Shown here: piece by piece, positions 31,397 through 39,915 of the stretch
Numbering within the stretch: position 1 is the stretch's first letter
How the letters are laid out: each line of letters opens with the position of its first letter
Assembly: GCA_945889715.1 (NCBI GenBank)
Contig: CAMDCI010000003.1
Location: 1-44,368 of the forward strand
Source of the DNA: Bifidobacterium breve
Lineage (GTDB): Bacteria > Actinomycetota > Acidimicrobiia > Acidimicrobiales > Ilumatobacteraceae
Reading direction: 5' to 3'
DNA length: 44,368 nucleotides
Notes under the pieces: model-generated
What the model was told of the DNA's origin: nothing
Database searches by the model: none
Seen by the model: only the letters and a program-made list of their open reading frames with translations
Program-made: the position numbers and the translations under genes

Positions 31397-32670
31397 ATGT
31401 CGTACGGCGTGACCTTGTAGTAGATCGCCTTTAAGTAGGCGCCGAATTCAAAACCAATCGGATGATCGGCTGCGTGTTCGGTACGTTTGAATTCGTCAAT
31501 ATTTACTTGCGCAGTGCGTGCCGCAAGATATGCGGCGTCGGCTAGTTCATCAATGTTTACTCGACTCGAACATGATGCTTGCAACAAAGTTCCGCCTGGT
31601 GCAGTGAGTCGCAAACCAAGACGAGCCAGTCGTTCATACGAACTCAAAGCCCGCAAGATTGATGCCTGGTTTTGCGCAAACGATGGCGGATCCAAAATGA
31701 CGACATCGAATTGCTCGCCCCGTTCAACCATGTCTTCCAGAACTGCGAAGGCATCACCTCGAACATCAGTCACCTTGCACGCGGCGATTGAAGCAATTGC
31801 TTTGTTGTGCCCAAGATTGCGATGAGCAGTGGTAAGAGCAGGCGCGCTGACATCTACCATGTGTACCGACTTCGCTCCACCAGCTGCAGCCGACAAAGTG
31901 AAACCACCAGTACTCGAGAACACATCAAGCACTCGACAACCACTGGCTAAATTACGCACGATTGCGCGGTTATCGCGCTGATCTAAGAAATGCCCAGTCT
32001 TATGGCCAAACACAACATCGGCTTCAAGTGTGAGACCGTTTTCCAAAAACATGATGGGCCCAGTCGGATGTTCGCCATACAAAGTGTCGCCGTCGACCAA
32101 GCCGTACGTTTCGCCATCGCGCACTAGACGTGAAAAGCGAATGACTACTCGTTCAACTGGGCCAACTTCAATGAGTGCCTTCATAATTGAACGCAAATGA
32201 ACGAACCATGCACCGGTGTACAACTTGATCACCACGGTCGACGCATATTGATCAACAATCAAACCGGGCAAGCCATCGTTCTCGCCATGCACCCAACGAA
32301 ATCCCGTCGTCAATCCGTTACTCAACAATTCACGGCGCACATCTAACGCCTGTTGCATTTTGTTTCGCCACCAGTCATCGTCAATCGTGACTGGTTTACC
32401 CACATGCAACACCTTGACCCTGATCGGTGATTCAGGGTCCCACAATCCGATTGCCGCGAAACGACGATTGTCGTCAAACACCACTGCTAAGTCGCCGCTA
32501 GTACCAGCTGGTTTATGTGATTCAACTGCTTGATCGAACAACCACGGACTACCCGAGCGGATCGCACGAAGTCCGGGTCGACTCACCCGTACTGCTATGC
32601 GTGCATCAGATGACTGAGGAAGAACCGCGGCATCAACAAAACCTGGCGCGCGTTGTTCGACTTCTGACAC
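31393..32670 (-). CDS. RlmI-like class I SAM-dependent rRNA methyltransferase
   Basis: A 425-residue protein of the COG1092 type. An N-terminal PUA-like domain (about 25-95, RAIRSGSPWLFDQAVES) is followed by a middle domain (RWVHGENDGLPGLIVDQYA) and the Rossmann methyltransferase (about 215-425: VLDVFSSTGGFTLSAA for SAM, then VILDPPSFAQ as catalytic motif IV, LLQASCSSRV near the end with the family Cys). RlmI methylates C1962 of 23S rRNA; the exact site here is assumed. GTG start at 32670, 15 nt after the zinc-ribbon gene. Confidence 0.88.
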   Translation of the reverse strand: MSEVEQRAPGFVDAAVLPQSSDARIAVRVSRPGLRAIRSGSPWLFDQAVESHKPAGTSGDLAVVFDDNRRFAAIGLWDPESPIRVKVLHVGKPVTIDDDWWRNKMQQALDVRRELLSNGLTTGFRWVHGENDGLPGLIVDQYASTVVIKLYTGAWFVHLRSIMKALIEVGPVERVVIRFSRLVRDGETYGLVDGDTLYGEHPTGPIMFLENGLTLEADVVFGHKTGHFLDQRDNRAIVRNLASGCRVLDVFSSTGGFTLSAAAGGAKSVHMVDVSAPALTTAHRNLGHNKAIASIAACKVTDVRGDAFAVLEDMVERGEQFDVVILDPPSFAQNQASILRALSSYERLARLGLRLTAPGGTLLQASCSSRVNIDELADAAYLAARTAQVNIDEFKRTEHAADHPIGFEFGAYLKAIYYKVTPYDI

Positions 32671-32685
32671 CCATGTAACGGTATC

Positions 32686-32862
32686 TCACAGATCGTCGTC
32701 ATCATCGCGATCATCGTCGTCTAATTCATCATCAGAGTCATCATCGGAGTTGGAGTCATATCCGTCCCCAGGCCCGAAATCGTCCCCGCAATTCGGACAT
32801 GAGCTTCGCGATTCAGTACCGATGTATTCATTACAGCTTGGACACAATCCGCTGTCAGACAT
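32686..32862 (-). CDS. 58-residue zinc-ribbon protein with Asp-rich tail
   Basis: ATG at 32862 and TGA at 32686-32688. The first 30 residues hold two CxxC pairs (CPSC and CPNC, C7, C10, C22, C25), a rubredoxin-like zinc knuckle. From residue 33 on the tail is almost all Asp, Ser and Glu. A near-canonical AGGAG-like GAGGAGAGC precedes the ATG. It is 15 nt upstream of the RlmI-like gene on the same strand, so a joint role in ribosome or RNA handling is possible. I know no named family. The codon-phase fit and the cysteine spacing make it a credible real gene. Confidence 0.75.
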   Translation of the reverse strand: MSDSGLCPSCNEYIGTESRSSCPNCGDDFGPGDGYDSNSDDDSDDELDDDDRDDDDDL

Positions 32863-33005
32863 TTGCTCTCCTCACAATTGACAATGAATGCATCTTTGCC
32901 AAAGGGTGAATGGAAGTTCCCATAATCAGCCGATTGTCCTCTACTCATAATCGTGCATACACCTGCGACTCTATGTAATCTGACCTGACTACCAGGGGGT
33001 CAACA

Positions 33006-34166
33006 ATGGAATCACGTCAGTTTTCCAGTACTTCATTTCGTATTAGCGCAACATTCGCAGTCGTCGGATTACTTGCACTTGCCTCATGTGGCGGTGATGA
33101 CTCGGCAAGTTCAGCCGATACCGCTGCTTCATCAACCGAAGCCGTTGCGACTACTGAAGCTCCCGTTGCCGAGACCATTGCACCCGACCCAACTGATGCA
33201 CCAGTAGTTACACCAACCTGGGAAACAGTTGACGCCCCCAGCGATTGCATGTGTGCGGACGGAAGCGCCTTCCATTTCTATGTTCGTGAGGCGAGTCCTA
33301 CCAAAGTCTTGTTCTACCTCGAAGGTGGCGGTGCCTGTTTCAGCGGCGATATGTGCAAACCCGGCAGTGGCACGTACAGCGAAACCATTTCGCCGGTATC
33401 AAAACTTGAAGACTCTCCTGGAATCTTTGATTTCGCAAACCCCAAAAATCCATTCGCAGATTATTCAGTTGTGTATGTCCCGTACTGCACAGGCGATGTA
33501 CACGCAGGCAATACAACGAAGGACTACGGCAATGGAGTTGTTACTGAACACAAAGGTTTCGTTAACGCGTCAAACGCACTTGACACGATGATCAAGCGCT
33601 TCCCCAATACAACACAACTCGTTGTTGCCGGTTCAAGCGCTGGCTCATTCCCGACGCCAGTTTTCGCCGGCATGGCCGGAGATCAATTACCAAATGCCGA
33701 TCTCAAAGTATTCGCCGATAGTTCGGGTGCAGTACCCGATGCCATGGGATTTGTTATTGGCAATTGGGGAACCCTTGAAACCCTTCCCGATTGGCCAGAA
33801 ATTGAAGGTCTGACTGTTGAGCAATTCACACCGGCGTACACATTCATCAAAGCTGCTGAACACAACCCAAAGATCACGTTTGCTCGTCACGACTTTGCTT
33901 TCGACAGTGTCCTTTCAAGTTTCGCTCGCATGGCTGGTCTGTCCCCCGATGACTTGGTCTCAGTCATGCGCACAAATGAGTCAAAGGTTGAAGCCACAGG
34001 TGTGAATGTTGCCAACTGGATTTCACCAGGCACAGACCACACCATTGCTGTGGGCGACGGGTTCTACACCGAAGAAATGAACGGAGTGCGATTTGTTGAT
34101 TGGCTGACCGCGTTCATTAATGGAACTCCTGAGGCCGACAACTACTGCGTCAACTGCGCTGGGTAG
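33006..34166 (+). CDS. Pectinacetylesterase-family lipoprotein
   Basis: A 386-residue secreted lipoprotein: signal peptide with lipobox LASC (C28), a Ser/Thr/Ala linker to about residue 68, then a pectinacetylesterase/Notum-type alpha/beta hydrolase. Diagnostic are FYLEGGGACFSG (oxyanion loop) and GSSAGS with S211 as nucleophile; D and H are expected in TFARHDFAFD and GTDHTI. Cysteine pairs near both ends may form disulfides. Likely removes ester groups from extracellular polysaccharide; plant-pectin specificity should not be assumed. Shine-Dalgarno AGGGGG precedes the ATG. Confidence 0.87.
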   Translation: MESRQFSSTSFRISATFAVVGLLALASCGGDDSASSADTAASSTEAVATTEAPVAETIAPDPTDAPVVTPTWETVDAPSDCMCADGSAFHFYVREASPTKVLFYLEGGGACFSGDMCKPGSGTYSETISPVSKLEDSPGIFDFANPKNPFADYSVVYVPYCTGDVHAGNTTKDYGNGVVTEHKGFVNASNALDTMIKRFPNTTQLVVAGSSAGSFPTPVFAGMAGDQLPNADLKVFADSSGAVPDAMGFVIGNWGTLETLPDWPEIEGLTVEQFTPAYTFIKAAEHNPKITFARHDFAFDSVLSSFARMAGLSPDDLVSVMRTNESKVEATGVNVANWISPGTDHTIAVGDGFYTEEMNGVRFVDWLTAFINGTPEADNYCVNCAG

Positions 34167-34167
34167 A

Positions 34168-34232
34168 GAACCGTCGCTTCGCACAAATCCTTAACGCAGG
34201 GAGAGGAACCGTCGCTTCGCTCCTCCCAAATC
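34168..34232 (+). repeat. Imperfect 38-bp-spaced direct repeat after the lipoprotein gene
   Basis: GAACCGTCGCTTCGC occurs at 34168-34182 and 34206-34220, 38 bp apart, each followed by a CAAATCCT-like block (34184, 34227). The copies diverge in between. It starts 1 nt after the lipoprotein stop codon. Confidence 0.8.
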
Positions 34233-34245
34233 CTGCACGGCCACT

Positions 34246-34290
34246 AAATTGTTTGAGGCCTGCCAGCAAGCTGGCAGGCCTCAAACAATT

Positions 34291-34291
<1 letters not shown>
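34246..34291. terminator. 22-bp perfect inverted repeat between the lipoprotein and tRNA genes
   Basis: Arms 34246-34267 and 34270-34291 are perfect complements around a 2-nt AA centre: AAATTGTTTGAGGCC... pairing with ...GGCCTCAAACAATTT. The right arm ends on the final A of the encoded tRNA CCA. It can terminate the tRNA transcript from the right and the lipoprotein mRNA from the left. Confidence 0.8.
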
Positions 34292-34367
<76 letters not shown>

Positions 34368-34427
34368 GCGGAAATGTGAAGTGTATGGGCAGATGGCACT
34401 ATCGGCAACGCCCGCCTCTATTCAGCC

Positions 34428-35153
34428 TTACGCGAGGTCAGCAATCGACCGTGGAGCGCAGAAATCAATGACCTGCAACAACTTTTCAGCTAAGCGGCGA
34501 GAGGCCATGAGCAAGTTCGCATCGAACTGGTCGGCTGTCGCGGTGTGATGGTCAACAAGATCAGTGATCGCCTTTAAGCCCATCACGGGAATCACCATCA
34601 TTTCGCAGACATAGGCTACGGCCGCCGCCTCCATCTCTTTGACCGCACCCCCGGATGCCGCTATTAAGCGTCGGTCGTCATCATTCTCATCAAGCGAGTT
34701 GCTGGTCGTCACGACACCCAATTTGAGATTCAACGCTTGCGCAAGACCCGCTGCGGGCACTGCTGGATACGAACCGATTCCATACTCATCAAATCCCGGA
34801 ATCGCAATACGACGATCGTGGTGAACAAACTTCTGATCACTCACGTACACCTCGCCGATCTCTGCACCTTGGCGCATCCACCCACCTGCTGTACCAGCAG
34901 TAATCAAAAGATCGGGGTTATATCGATCGGCAACAAAGTACGTGTTGAGTGCTGCCGCCTCGGTTCCGATCGAATCAACTCCATGTCGCTTATCGCGACC
35001 ATTAACCGAAATAATCACTCGACATCCGTTGCGATTCGCCTCAAAAAATTTGAAGGGCATCAACGGGATAGCGGGAATCGCCTGCGCATCAAGTTGCGTC
35101 AATATCGGCGAGGCTTCAGAAGCCATGGCCATGACCACCGCAATGCATTTCAT
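34428..35153 (-). CDS. mtnN: 5'-Methylthioadenosine/S-adenosylhomocysteine nucleosidase
   Basis: A 241-residue nucleosidase that removes adenine from MTA and SAH. KCIAVVMAMASEASPIL is the usual start; GTAGGWMRQGAEIGEVYVSDQ is the ribose/phosphate region, EMEAAAVAYVCE binds the ribose, and KAITDLVD carries the catalytic Asp. ATG 35153 is chosen, 16 nt after the glycosyltransferase stop; a frame extension to 35297 lies inside that gene. Its place at the end of a glycan operon is unexpected; it could recycle SAH from the methyltransferase at 39.1 kb, or the link may be accidental. Confidence 0.92.
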   Translation of the reverse strand: MKCIAVVMAMASEASPILTQLDAQAIPAIPLMPFKFFEANRNGCRVIISVNGRDKRHGVDSIGTEAAALNTYFVADRYNPDLLITAGTAGGWMRQGAEIGEVYVSDQKFVHHDRRIAIPGFDEYGIGSYPAVPAAGLAQALNLKLGVVTTSNSLDENDDDRRLIAASGGAVKEMEAAAVAYVCEMMVIPVMGLKAITDLVDHHTATADQFDANLLMASRRLAEKLLQVIDFCAPRSIADLA

Positions 35154-35169
35154 GCCTTGATAGTAGGTG

Positions 35170-35907
35170 CTAGTCGTAGGAACGACGGAGCATGAGGCGC
35201 GTCCACAATTGTAAAAGTTGCAGCGCCGAGCGAGATATGGCTGGGATACGAAAGAACTGCGACTTACCGTGAGGACGGTGATAGTGACTGACGCCAACTT
35301 CTACAAAATTCGCATTCACACGATTGAGCGCATGCATCATTTCAACGCAGATCACACCGGTCGTCGACCGCAAGCGGACTTTTTCCAAAATTGCATTTCT
35401 GATCAAACGAAAATCGCAATCGGTGTCTCGGACTGGCAAGCGAAAAAGGAACCGCACACCATGGTGATACACCCGACCGATAACCCGGCGATGGATTGGA
35501 TCACCACGACCAATCTTGAATCCTTGGATTACATCAGACGATTCAGTGACAGCGGCGATACAGCGCACAATTTCACGAGCATCATACTGAGCATCACCAT
35601 CGGTATAGAAAACCCACTGTTTGTTTGAGGCTGCAAAACCAGACAGCAGCGCTCCTCCATAACCACGATTCACTTCATGGTTGACAATTCTCAGTTCACC
35701 GATTTCTTTTTGGAGTTCTTGCAAAACTTTGAGCGAGTTGTCGCCTGATCCATCATTAACCACGATGATCTCGAAATCATCAACAGATTCAACAAGAGAC
35801 TCACGAACGTCTCTCACCAACTTGCCTATTGACAGAGCGTCGTTGTAACAGGGAAAGAAAGCCGAAACCGAAGTAACTAGCGGATTTCGTTGTCGTACAT
35901 CAGTCAT
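35170..35907 (-). CDS. Family 2 glycosyltransferase (polyprenyl-phosphate sugar synthase-like)
   Basis: A 245-residue GT-A enzyme: FFPCYNDALSIGKLV, VNDGSGDNSLKVL and the metal-binding DGDAQYDAREI. CDFRLIRN follows further on. It resembles dolichyl-phosphate mannose/undecaprenyl-phosphate sugar synthases but lacks C-terminal membrane helices. Its first 4 nt overlap the DegT stop (ATGA), so translation is coupled. Likely transfers a nucleotide sugar to a polyprenyl phosphate for the membrane mannosyltransferase-like protein of the same operon. Confidence 0.87.
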   Translation of the reverse strand: MTDVRQRNPLVTSVSAFFPCYNDALSIGKLVRDVRESLVESVDDFEIIVVNDGSGDNSLKVLQELQKEIGELRIVNHEVNRGYGGALLSGFAASNKQWVFYTDGDAQYDAREIVRCIAAVTESSDVIQGFKIGRGDPIHRRVIGRVYHHGVRFLFRLPVRDTDCDFRLIRNAILEKVRLRSTTGVICVEMMHALNRVNANFVEVGVSHYHRPHGKSQFFRIPAISRSALQLLQLWTRLMLRRSYD

Positions 35908-36959
35908 TGTTCAAACTCTGACAAAGCTGCGCACACATCATCTACTTCACTGTCGGTCAGTTCTGGAAAACAAGGAAGGCTCACGCATTTGCTTGCCCAT
36001 TTTTCAGCAATAGGACACGCGGCCGAGACAAACTGTTGAAGCGCTGGTTGTTGTGTCAGGGACAATGGATAATGAATCCCAGTAGAGATTCCAAGCTTGA
36101 GCATCGATTGGCGAAAGTCATCTCGATTCACCGGCAGCGCCACTGCCCAGTGGTACACGTGATTCGAATGAGTGGCTTGCCACCGAATACTGGGATTGGC
36201 AAGTTGATAACGATTTGCTATGTCACGCCGCCGTTGATTTCCTTCTTCTAACTGTGAGAGCACAATATTGAGCCATGCTGCTTCGATTTCACTGATGCGA
36301 TGATTTTGACTGACCTCAATGTGTACATACTGTTCACTTTGACCATGCACCCGGAGTCGACTTAAACGTTCAGCAACTTCTGGATCATCGGTGACGACCA
36401 TTCCACCATCGCCAATACCGCCAAGGTTTTTGGTCGGATAAAACGAGTACGCACCGATGGAACCAGTCAGACCCTTTGTCGCCCCGTGGCTCTGTGCACA
36501 ATCTTCAACAACCTTCACCCCAAAATTGATCAGCTTGTCCAAATTGTCAACTGGACGACCGTACAGATGGACAGCAATCACCGCTTGGGTTCGTTCCGTC
36601 ATCGCTTGCTCGACGAGATCAAAATCTATTGCAGCAGTTTCGTCATCGATATCGACGATCACAGGTCGCGCACCAACTGCACACACGGCCGAGGCCGTAG
36701 GCACCGCGGTCATTGCCGGCACAATGACCTCATCGCCTTCGCCAATACCCATGGCCGCCAGGCTCAACTGAAGTGCCGATGCACCACTAGATACCGCAAC
36801 TCCATATTGAGTACCGACGAAACGCGTAAAAGCTTCTTCAAACTGAATCGTTTGAGATCCCAGTAGAACACTGCCACTTGACATGACTTGCTGAACGACC
36901 GCGGCAAAGGTCGCAGAATTAGCTTGTAAGCGACGCGATAAATCAATCAGAGGAACCAC
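35904..36959 (-). CDS. DegT/DnrJ/EryC1/StrS family sugar aminotransferase
   Basis: A 351-residue PLP enzyme. K177 in GAYSFYPTKNLGGIGDGGM forms the internal aldimine; SSGASALQLSLAAMGIGEGDEVIVPAMT holds the phosphate-binding region; EDCAQSHGA contains the ring-stacking His region. It aminates a keto-sugar nucleotide, giving an amino sugar for glycan synthesis. The start overlaps the 3' end of the epimerase gene by 13 nt. The keto-sugar dehydratase it would need is not in the window, unless the neighbouring SDR supplies it. Confidence 0.92.
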   Translation of the reverse strand: MVPLIDLSRRLQANSATFAAVVQQVMSSGSVLLGSQTIQFEEAFTRFVGTQYGVAVSSGASALQLSLAAMGIGEGDEVIVPAMTAVPTASAVCAVGARPVIVDIDDETAAIDFDLVEQAMTERTQAVIAVHLYGRPVDNLDKLINFGVKVVEDCAQSHGATKGLTGSIGAYSFYPTKNLGGIGDGGMVVTDDPEVAERLSRLRVHGQSEQYVHIEVSQNHRISEIEAAWLNIVLSQLEEGNQRRRDIANRYQLANPSIRWQATHSNHVYHWAVALPVNRDDFRQSMLKLGISTGIHYPLSLTQQPALQQFVSAACPIAEKWASKCVSLPCFPELTDSEVDDVCAALSEFEQ

Positions 36960-37951
36960 GGATGCCCCCGATAAAAGTCCAGAGTTTGTTCAACACCATC
37001 GGTAAACGCTACTTGCGGAAGCCAATTCAATAAGCGATGTGCCATGGCGTAGTCGCCACTGAAACCACCGATGTCGATTCGGGCAAGTTCTTCAGGCCAA
37101 GGGATACAAGAAATCGTTGAACCTTGCCCCGCTCGCGCAACCACTAATTCAGCAATCTGCAACAGGCTCAGGACTTCGGTATGACCCAGATTGATGACTT
37201 CCCCTGGATTGACTGCACCGGCGGCAACTTGTAGGGCCGCTTTTCCTAAAGCCTCAACGACATCAGTGACATACAAACAATCGCGCTGCTGCTGACCATC
37301 ACCAAATACTTCCAGTGGCAAGCCCTTCATGGCTCGCGCCATAAACACTGGCAAAAATCCCAATCCCGTTTTTTGCAAACTTTGACCAGGACCAAAGACA
37401 TTGCTGAGTCGCAATGACACAGTTTTTATCCCGTGAACTGTTCCGTATAAACGGTGATAGTTCTCGCCAGCAAGTTTGTTCACGCCATTGATATCACGGG
37501 GCACCGTTGGATGTTTCTCGTCTACCGGCAAGTACTGGGGTGCGCCGTACACCTGGCGAGTTGATGTATGTACAACCACCGCTGATGGACGAGACCGACG
37601 AACAGATTCAAGAAATTTCAACTGTGACGTCACATTAAATTCAGCATCACGAAGTGGATCGACCATTGACTCGTGATGGCTGACTTGGCCAGCAATGTTG
37701 AAGACAAAATCAACTCCGTCAAGAATTGGCTCTACTACTTCATCATCAGCAATGTTTCCTCGGACAATGCTGATTGCATCATGCGCCGGGTCGATATTTC
37801 GTACATCTGCCCCGTGCTGTTCAATCAACGCATCAAGAACCCGCACATGCGCACCGGCCTCGGCCAAAGATTTGGCCATGTTTGATCCGATGAAGCCCAG
37901 GCCCCCCGTTACCAGACACGTTGAACCGGCAAATTGATTCAAGGCACCCAT
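36947..37951 (-). CDS. NAD-dependent epimerase/dehydratase, extended SDR, with altered catalytic Tyr
   Basis: A 334-residue extended SDR. GGLGFIG at 16-22 binds NAD, and the Thr/Ser site is HTSTRQVYG. At the YxxxK position the sequence reads RDINGVNKLAGEN: K159 is present but the residue four before it is N155, not Tyr. The rest (SNVFGPGQSLQKTG, NLGHTEVLSLLQIAELV) is normal. It likely modifies a nucleotide sugar, perhaps with another acid residue. ATG 37951 gives the standard N-terminus; 13 nt overlap with the membrane protein gene. A frame extension to 38158 is not supported. Confidence 0.88.
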   Translation of the reverse strand: MGALNQFAGSTCLVTGGLGFIGSNMAKSLAEAGAHVRVLDALIEQHGADVRNIDPAHDAISIVRGNIADDEVVEPILDGVDFVFNIAGQVSHHESMVDPLRDAEFNVTSQLKFLESVRRSRPSAVVVHTSTRQVYGAPQYLPVDEKHPTVPRDINGVNKLAGENYHRLYGTVHGIKTVSLRLSNVFGPGQSLQKTGLGFLPVFMARAMKGLPLEVFGDGQQQRDCLYVTDVVEALGKAALQVAAGAVNPGEVINLGHTEVLSLLQIAELVVARAGQGSTISCIPWPEELARIDIGGFSGDYAMAHRLLNWLPQVAFTDGVEQTLDFYRGHPWFL

Positions 37952-39066
37952 GAGTACCTCACCACGTTGATGGCTAAGTAAAGAAACGAACTTCCTGCAA
38001 CTACAAAAAAAGTCAAGCGATAGATCTTTGGCCAATTCGCCAATGAAATCGCCACCATTGCCAACAACGGAGGAGTCAAAGATACGTAACGGGCCATCCC
38101 CTCGACACCGAGTAGTAGCGAAGGTACTAACAACACAAACGAAATGGCATGCCACCAACGAGGAATCTTCTGAATGGAAGGTGCTGCGACAACTGCAACG
38201 ATGACAAAAGTCGTGACATGTAAAAAGATCGCCGGTCGTTCGAATGGGTGCGACAGAAAATCCAAAATTGTCGTTTCGAGCCAGGTGTTCTTGGCTTCGA
38301 GAAAGGCCAGTGCATCACCCGTCTTATTGCGGCAATAAATCATCCACGCCACCACAAATATCAGTGACGGTGTGACAACAATGAACGCATTCTTGATACT
38401 TCTTTGCACAAACCAAACTGCCAAGAGAAGAGCCGGCACAATCAAAATCCCATTGGGTCGACTGGCACTCACTACCAAAACCAACAATCCGACCATCCAC
38501 CAAAGCCGATTCGTGTTTTGATTGTTGTCGACTCGCCACTCAATGCGATCAACTACTACCAAGGTCCAAATCAATGCAGCCACGAACATACTGTCGCTAT
38601 ACGACAACACCTGACCAACCGCTCCCGGCAAGAGCGCTAACGTCCAGACCGCATACTGAGCAACTGTGTCGCTTTCGCGGTGCCGCACTAGCTCAAATAT
38701 TCCGATCAGGGCGAACAATGCACAGATCCACGACACAAGAATCAACGAAGGACCAACTGGTGCCCCGACACGAGTGAATAGGTCGGCTACGAACGGATAC
38801 AACGGTGAAAATGGCCAGGCCGTACTGAACTCTGGCATCGGTCCATTTGGATAACCGATCGTCATGATGATTCGGTACCAACCACCATCCATGAATGTCA
38901 GCCCAAAGCTATTGAACCACTTACCTTCGGCTGTTGGCCATACGACCAACCCCACAACTCCGATCAATCGCGAAACAATCCACGCCAAAATTGGTATGTG
39001 CCATACCTTCACAGCAGATTTCAGCCGAGGCTGAGTGGAGGCTGGTGAAACATCCACGGTGGCCAT
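37939..39066 (-). CDS. PIG-V/Gpi18-like membrane mannosyltransferase
   Basis: A 375-residue protein with about 9-10 hydrophobic segments. The N-terminal loop reads FMDGGWYRIIMTIGYPNG...WPFSPLYPFVADL, the COG5542 (PIG-V-like) pattern with an acidic residue needed for polyprenyl-phosphate sugar donors. It probably adds a mannosyl residue to a lipid or protein acceptor outside the membrane. It is the first gene of a tightly overlapping leftward operon with the epimerase, aminotransferase and GT2. Specific substrate unknown. Confidence 0.8.
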   Translation of the reverse strand: MATVDVSPASTQPRLKSAVKVWHIPILAWIVSRLIGVVGLVVWPTAEGKWFNSFGLTFMDGGWYRIIMTIGYPNGPMPEFSTAWPFSPLYPFVADLFTRVGAPVGPSLILVSWICALFALIGIFELVRHRESDTVAQYAVWTLALLPGAVGQVLSYSDSMFVAALIWTLVVVDRIEWRVDNNQNTNRLWWMVGLLVLVVSASRPNGILIVPALLLAVWFVQRSIKNAFIVVTPSLIFVVAWMIYCRNKTGDALAFLEAKNTWLETTILDFLSHPFERPAIFLHVTTFVIVAVVAAPSIQKIPRWWHAISFVLLVPSLLLGVEGMARYVSLTPPLLAMVAISLANWPKIYRLTFFVVAGSSFLYLAINVVRYSWVP

Positions 39067-39126
39067 GCGTTCTAGTGTAAGAGTTTTATGACGTGAAGGT
39101 AAGAGAACTTACGTTTCATTCGGAAA

Positions 39127-39882
39127 ATGGTGATCTCAGTTATGGACGCAGCCGAATATCGCCGAATGGCCAAAGTTGAACAAACCCATTGGTGGTACCA
39201 AGCAACGCGCGCATTGCTCCGCCAATTCATTGTGAGTGAATTACGAGTAGATGAACAATCAACTCCCCGACGCTTTCTTGATGCTGGGTGTGGCACTGGA
39301 GCAACTGGTGCTTGGCTGGCCGATCTCGGCTTAGTGATCGCCCTCGATACCGAGCCCGAGGCACTGAATTTATACCGTCAGGCACATCCCGACGCCCAAT
39401 TGATTCAGGGCGATATTTCAGCGATTGACCTACCTGATGACTTCGTAGATGCTGCACTCTGTGTCACCGTCTTGTACCACGGTGAAGTGACCGACCCCGG
39501 TGCTGCAGTTCGCGAAATGGCACGAGTCGTGCAACCGGCTGGTTTGGTATGTCTGATGGAACCAGGTGTTCGTTCACTTCGTCGTAGCCACGATCGAGTC
39601 ACACATGCGGCACGCCGATTTAGCCGGGGTGATCTTGAACAGCTCGCACGCCAAGCCAACCTCGACATCGTTCGATCAACTGGCGCATATTCATTTCTTA
39701 TTCCACCAGCGTGGCTCAAATCGAAACTGGAAAAAGGTGAATCCACGAGCGATCTTGACAGCAACGCTTCAGGACTTTTCGGAATTCTCGGTTTCGTGGC
39801 CCGACTTGAGCGACAACTATTACGCGTGGTCTCACTCCCCTTCGGACTCAGCGTGATCGTCATCGCTCGCAAAAAACCCTGA
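39127..39882 (+). CDS. Class I SAM-dependent methyltransferase
   Basis: A 251-residue protein with motif I FLDAGCGTGATG at 50-61, the acidic residue in IALDTEPEAL, and LCVTVLYHGEV as motif IV. The N-terminus has EQTHWWYQATR, seen in a group of glycan-associated methyltransferases. Divergent from the membrane mannosyltransferase gene with 60 bp between starts. Likely methylates a sugar or lipid intermediate of the neighbouring operon, but other substrates are possible. ATG 39142 is an alternative start five codons later. Confidence 0.82.
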   Translation: MVISVMDAAEYRRMAKVEQTHWWYQATRALLRQFIVSELRVDEQSTPRRFLDAGCGTGATGAWLADLGLVIALDTEPEALNLYRQAHPDAQLIQGDISAIDLPDDFVDAALCVTVLYHGEVTDPGAAVREMARVVQPAGLVCLMEPGVRSLRRSHDRVTHAARRFSRGDLEQLARQANLDIVRSTGAYSFLIPPAWLKSKLEKGESTSDLDSNASGLFGILGFVARLERQLLRVVSLPFGLSVIVIARKKP

Positions 39883-39915
39883 TGCAATGCGCCAGAGCAG
39901 TACGGTAGAAGGCGC

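Noticed and set aside
32721-32948. 75-codon minus-strand frame
   Set aside because: Out of phase with the zinc-ribbon gene; lacks the CxxC pairs and any start signal.
34428-35297. MTA/SAH nucleosidase extended to 35297
   Set aside because: The extension lies within the upstream GT2 gene; MtnN starts with MKCIAVVMAM at 35153.
36947-38158. Epimerase extended to 38158
   Set aside because: The added 69 residues are the antisense-frame overlap with the membrane mannosyltransferase and lack similarity; the Rossmann start follows ATG 37951.
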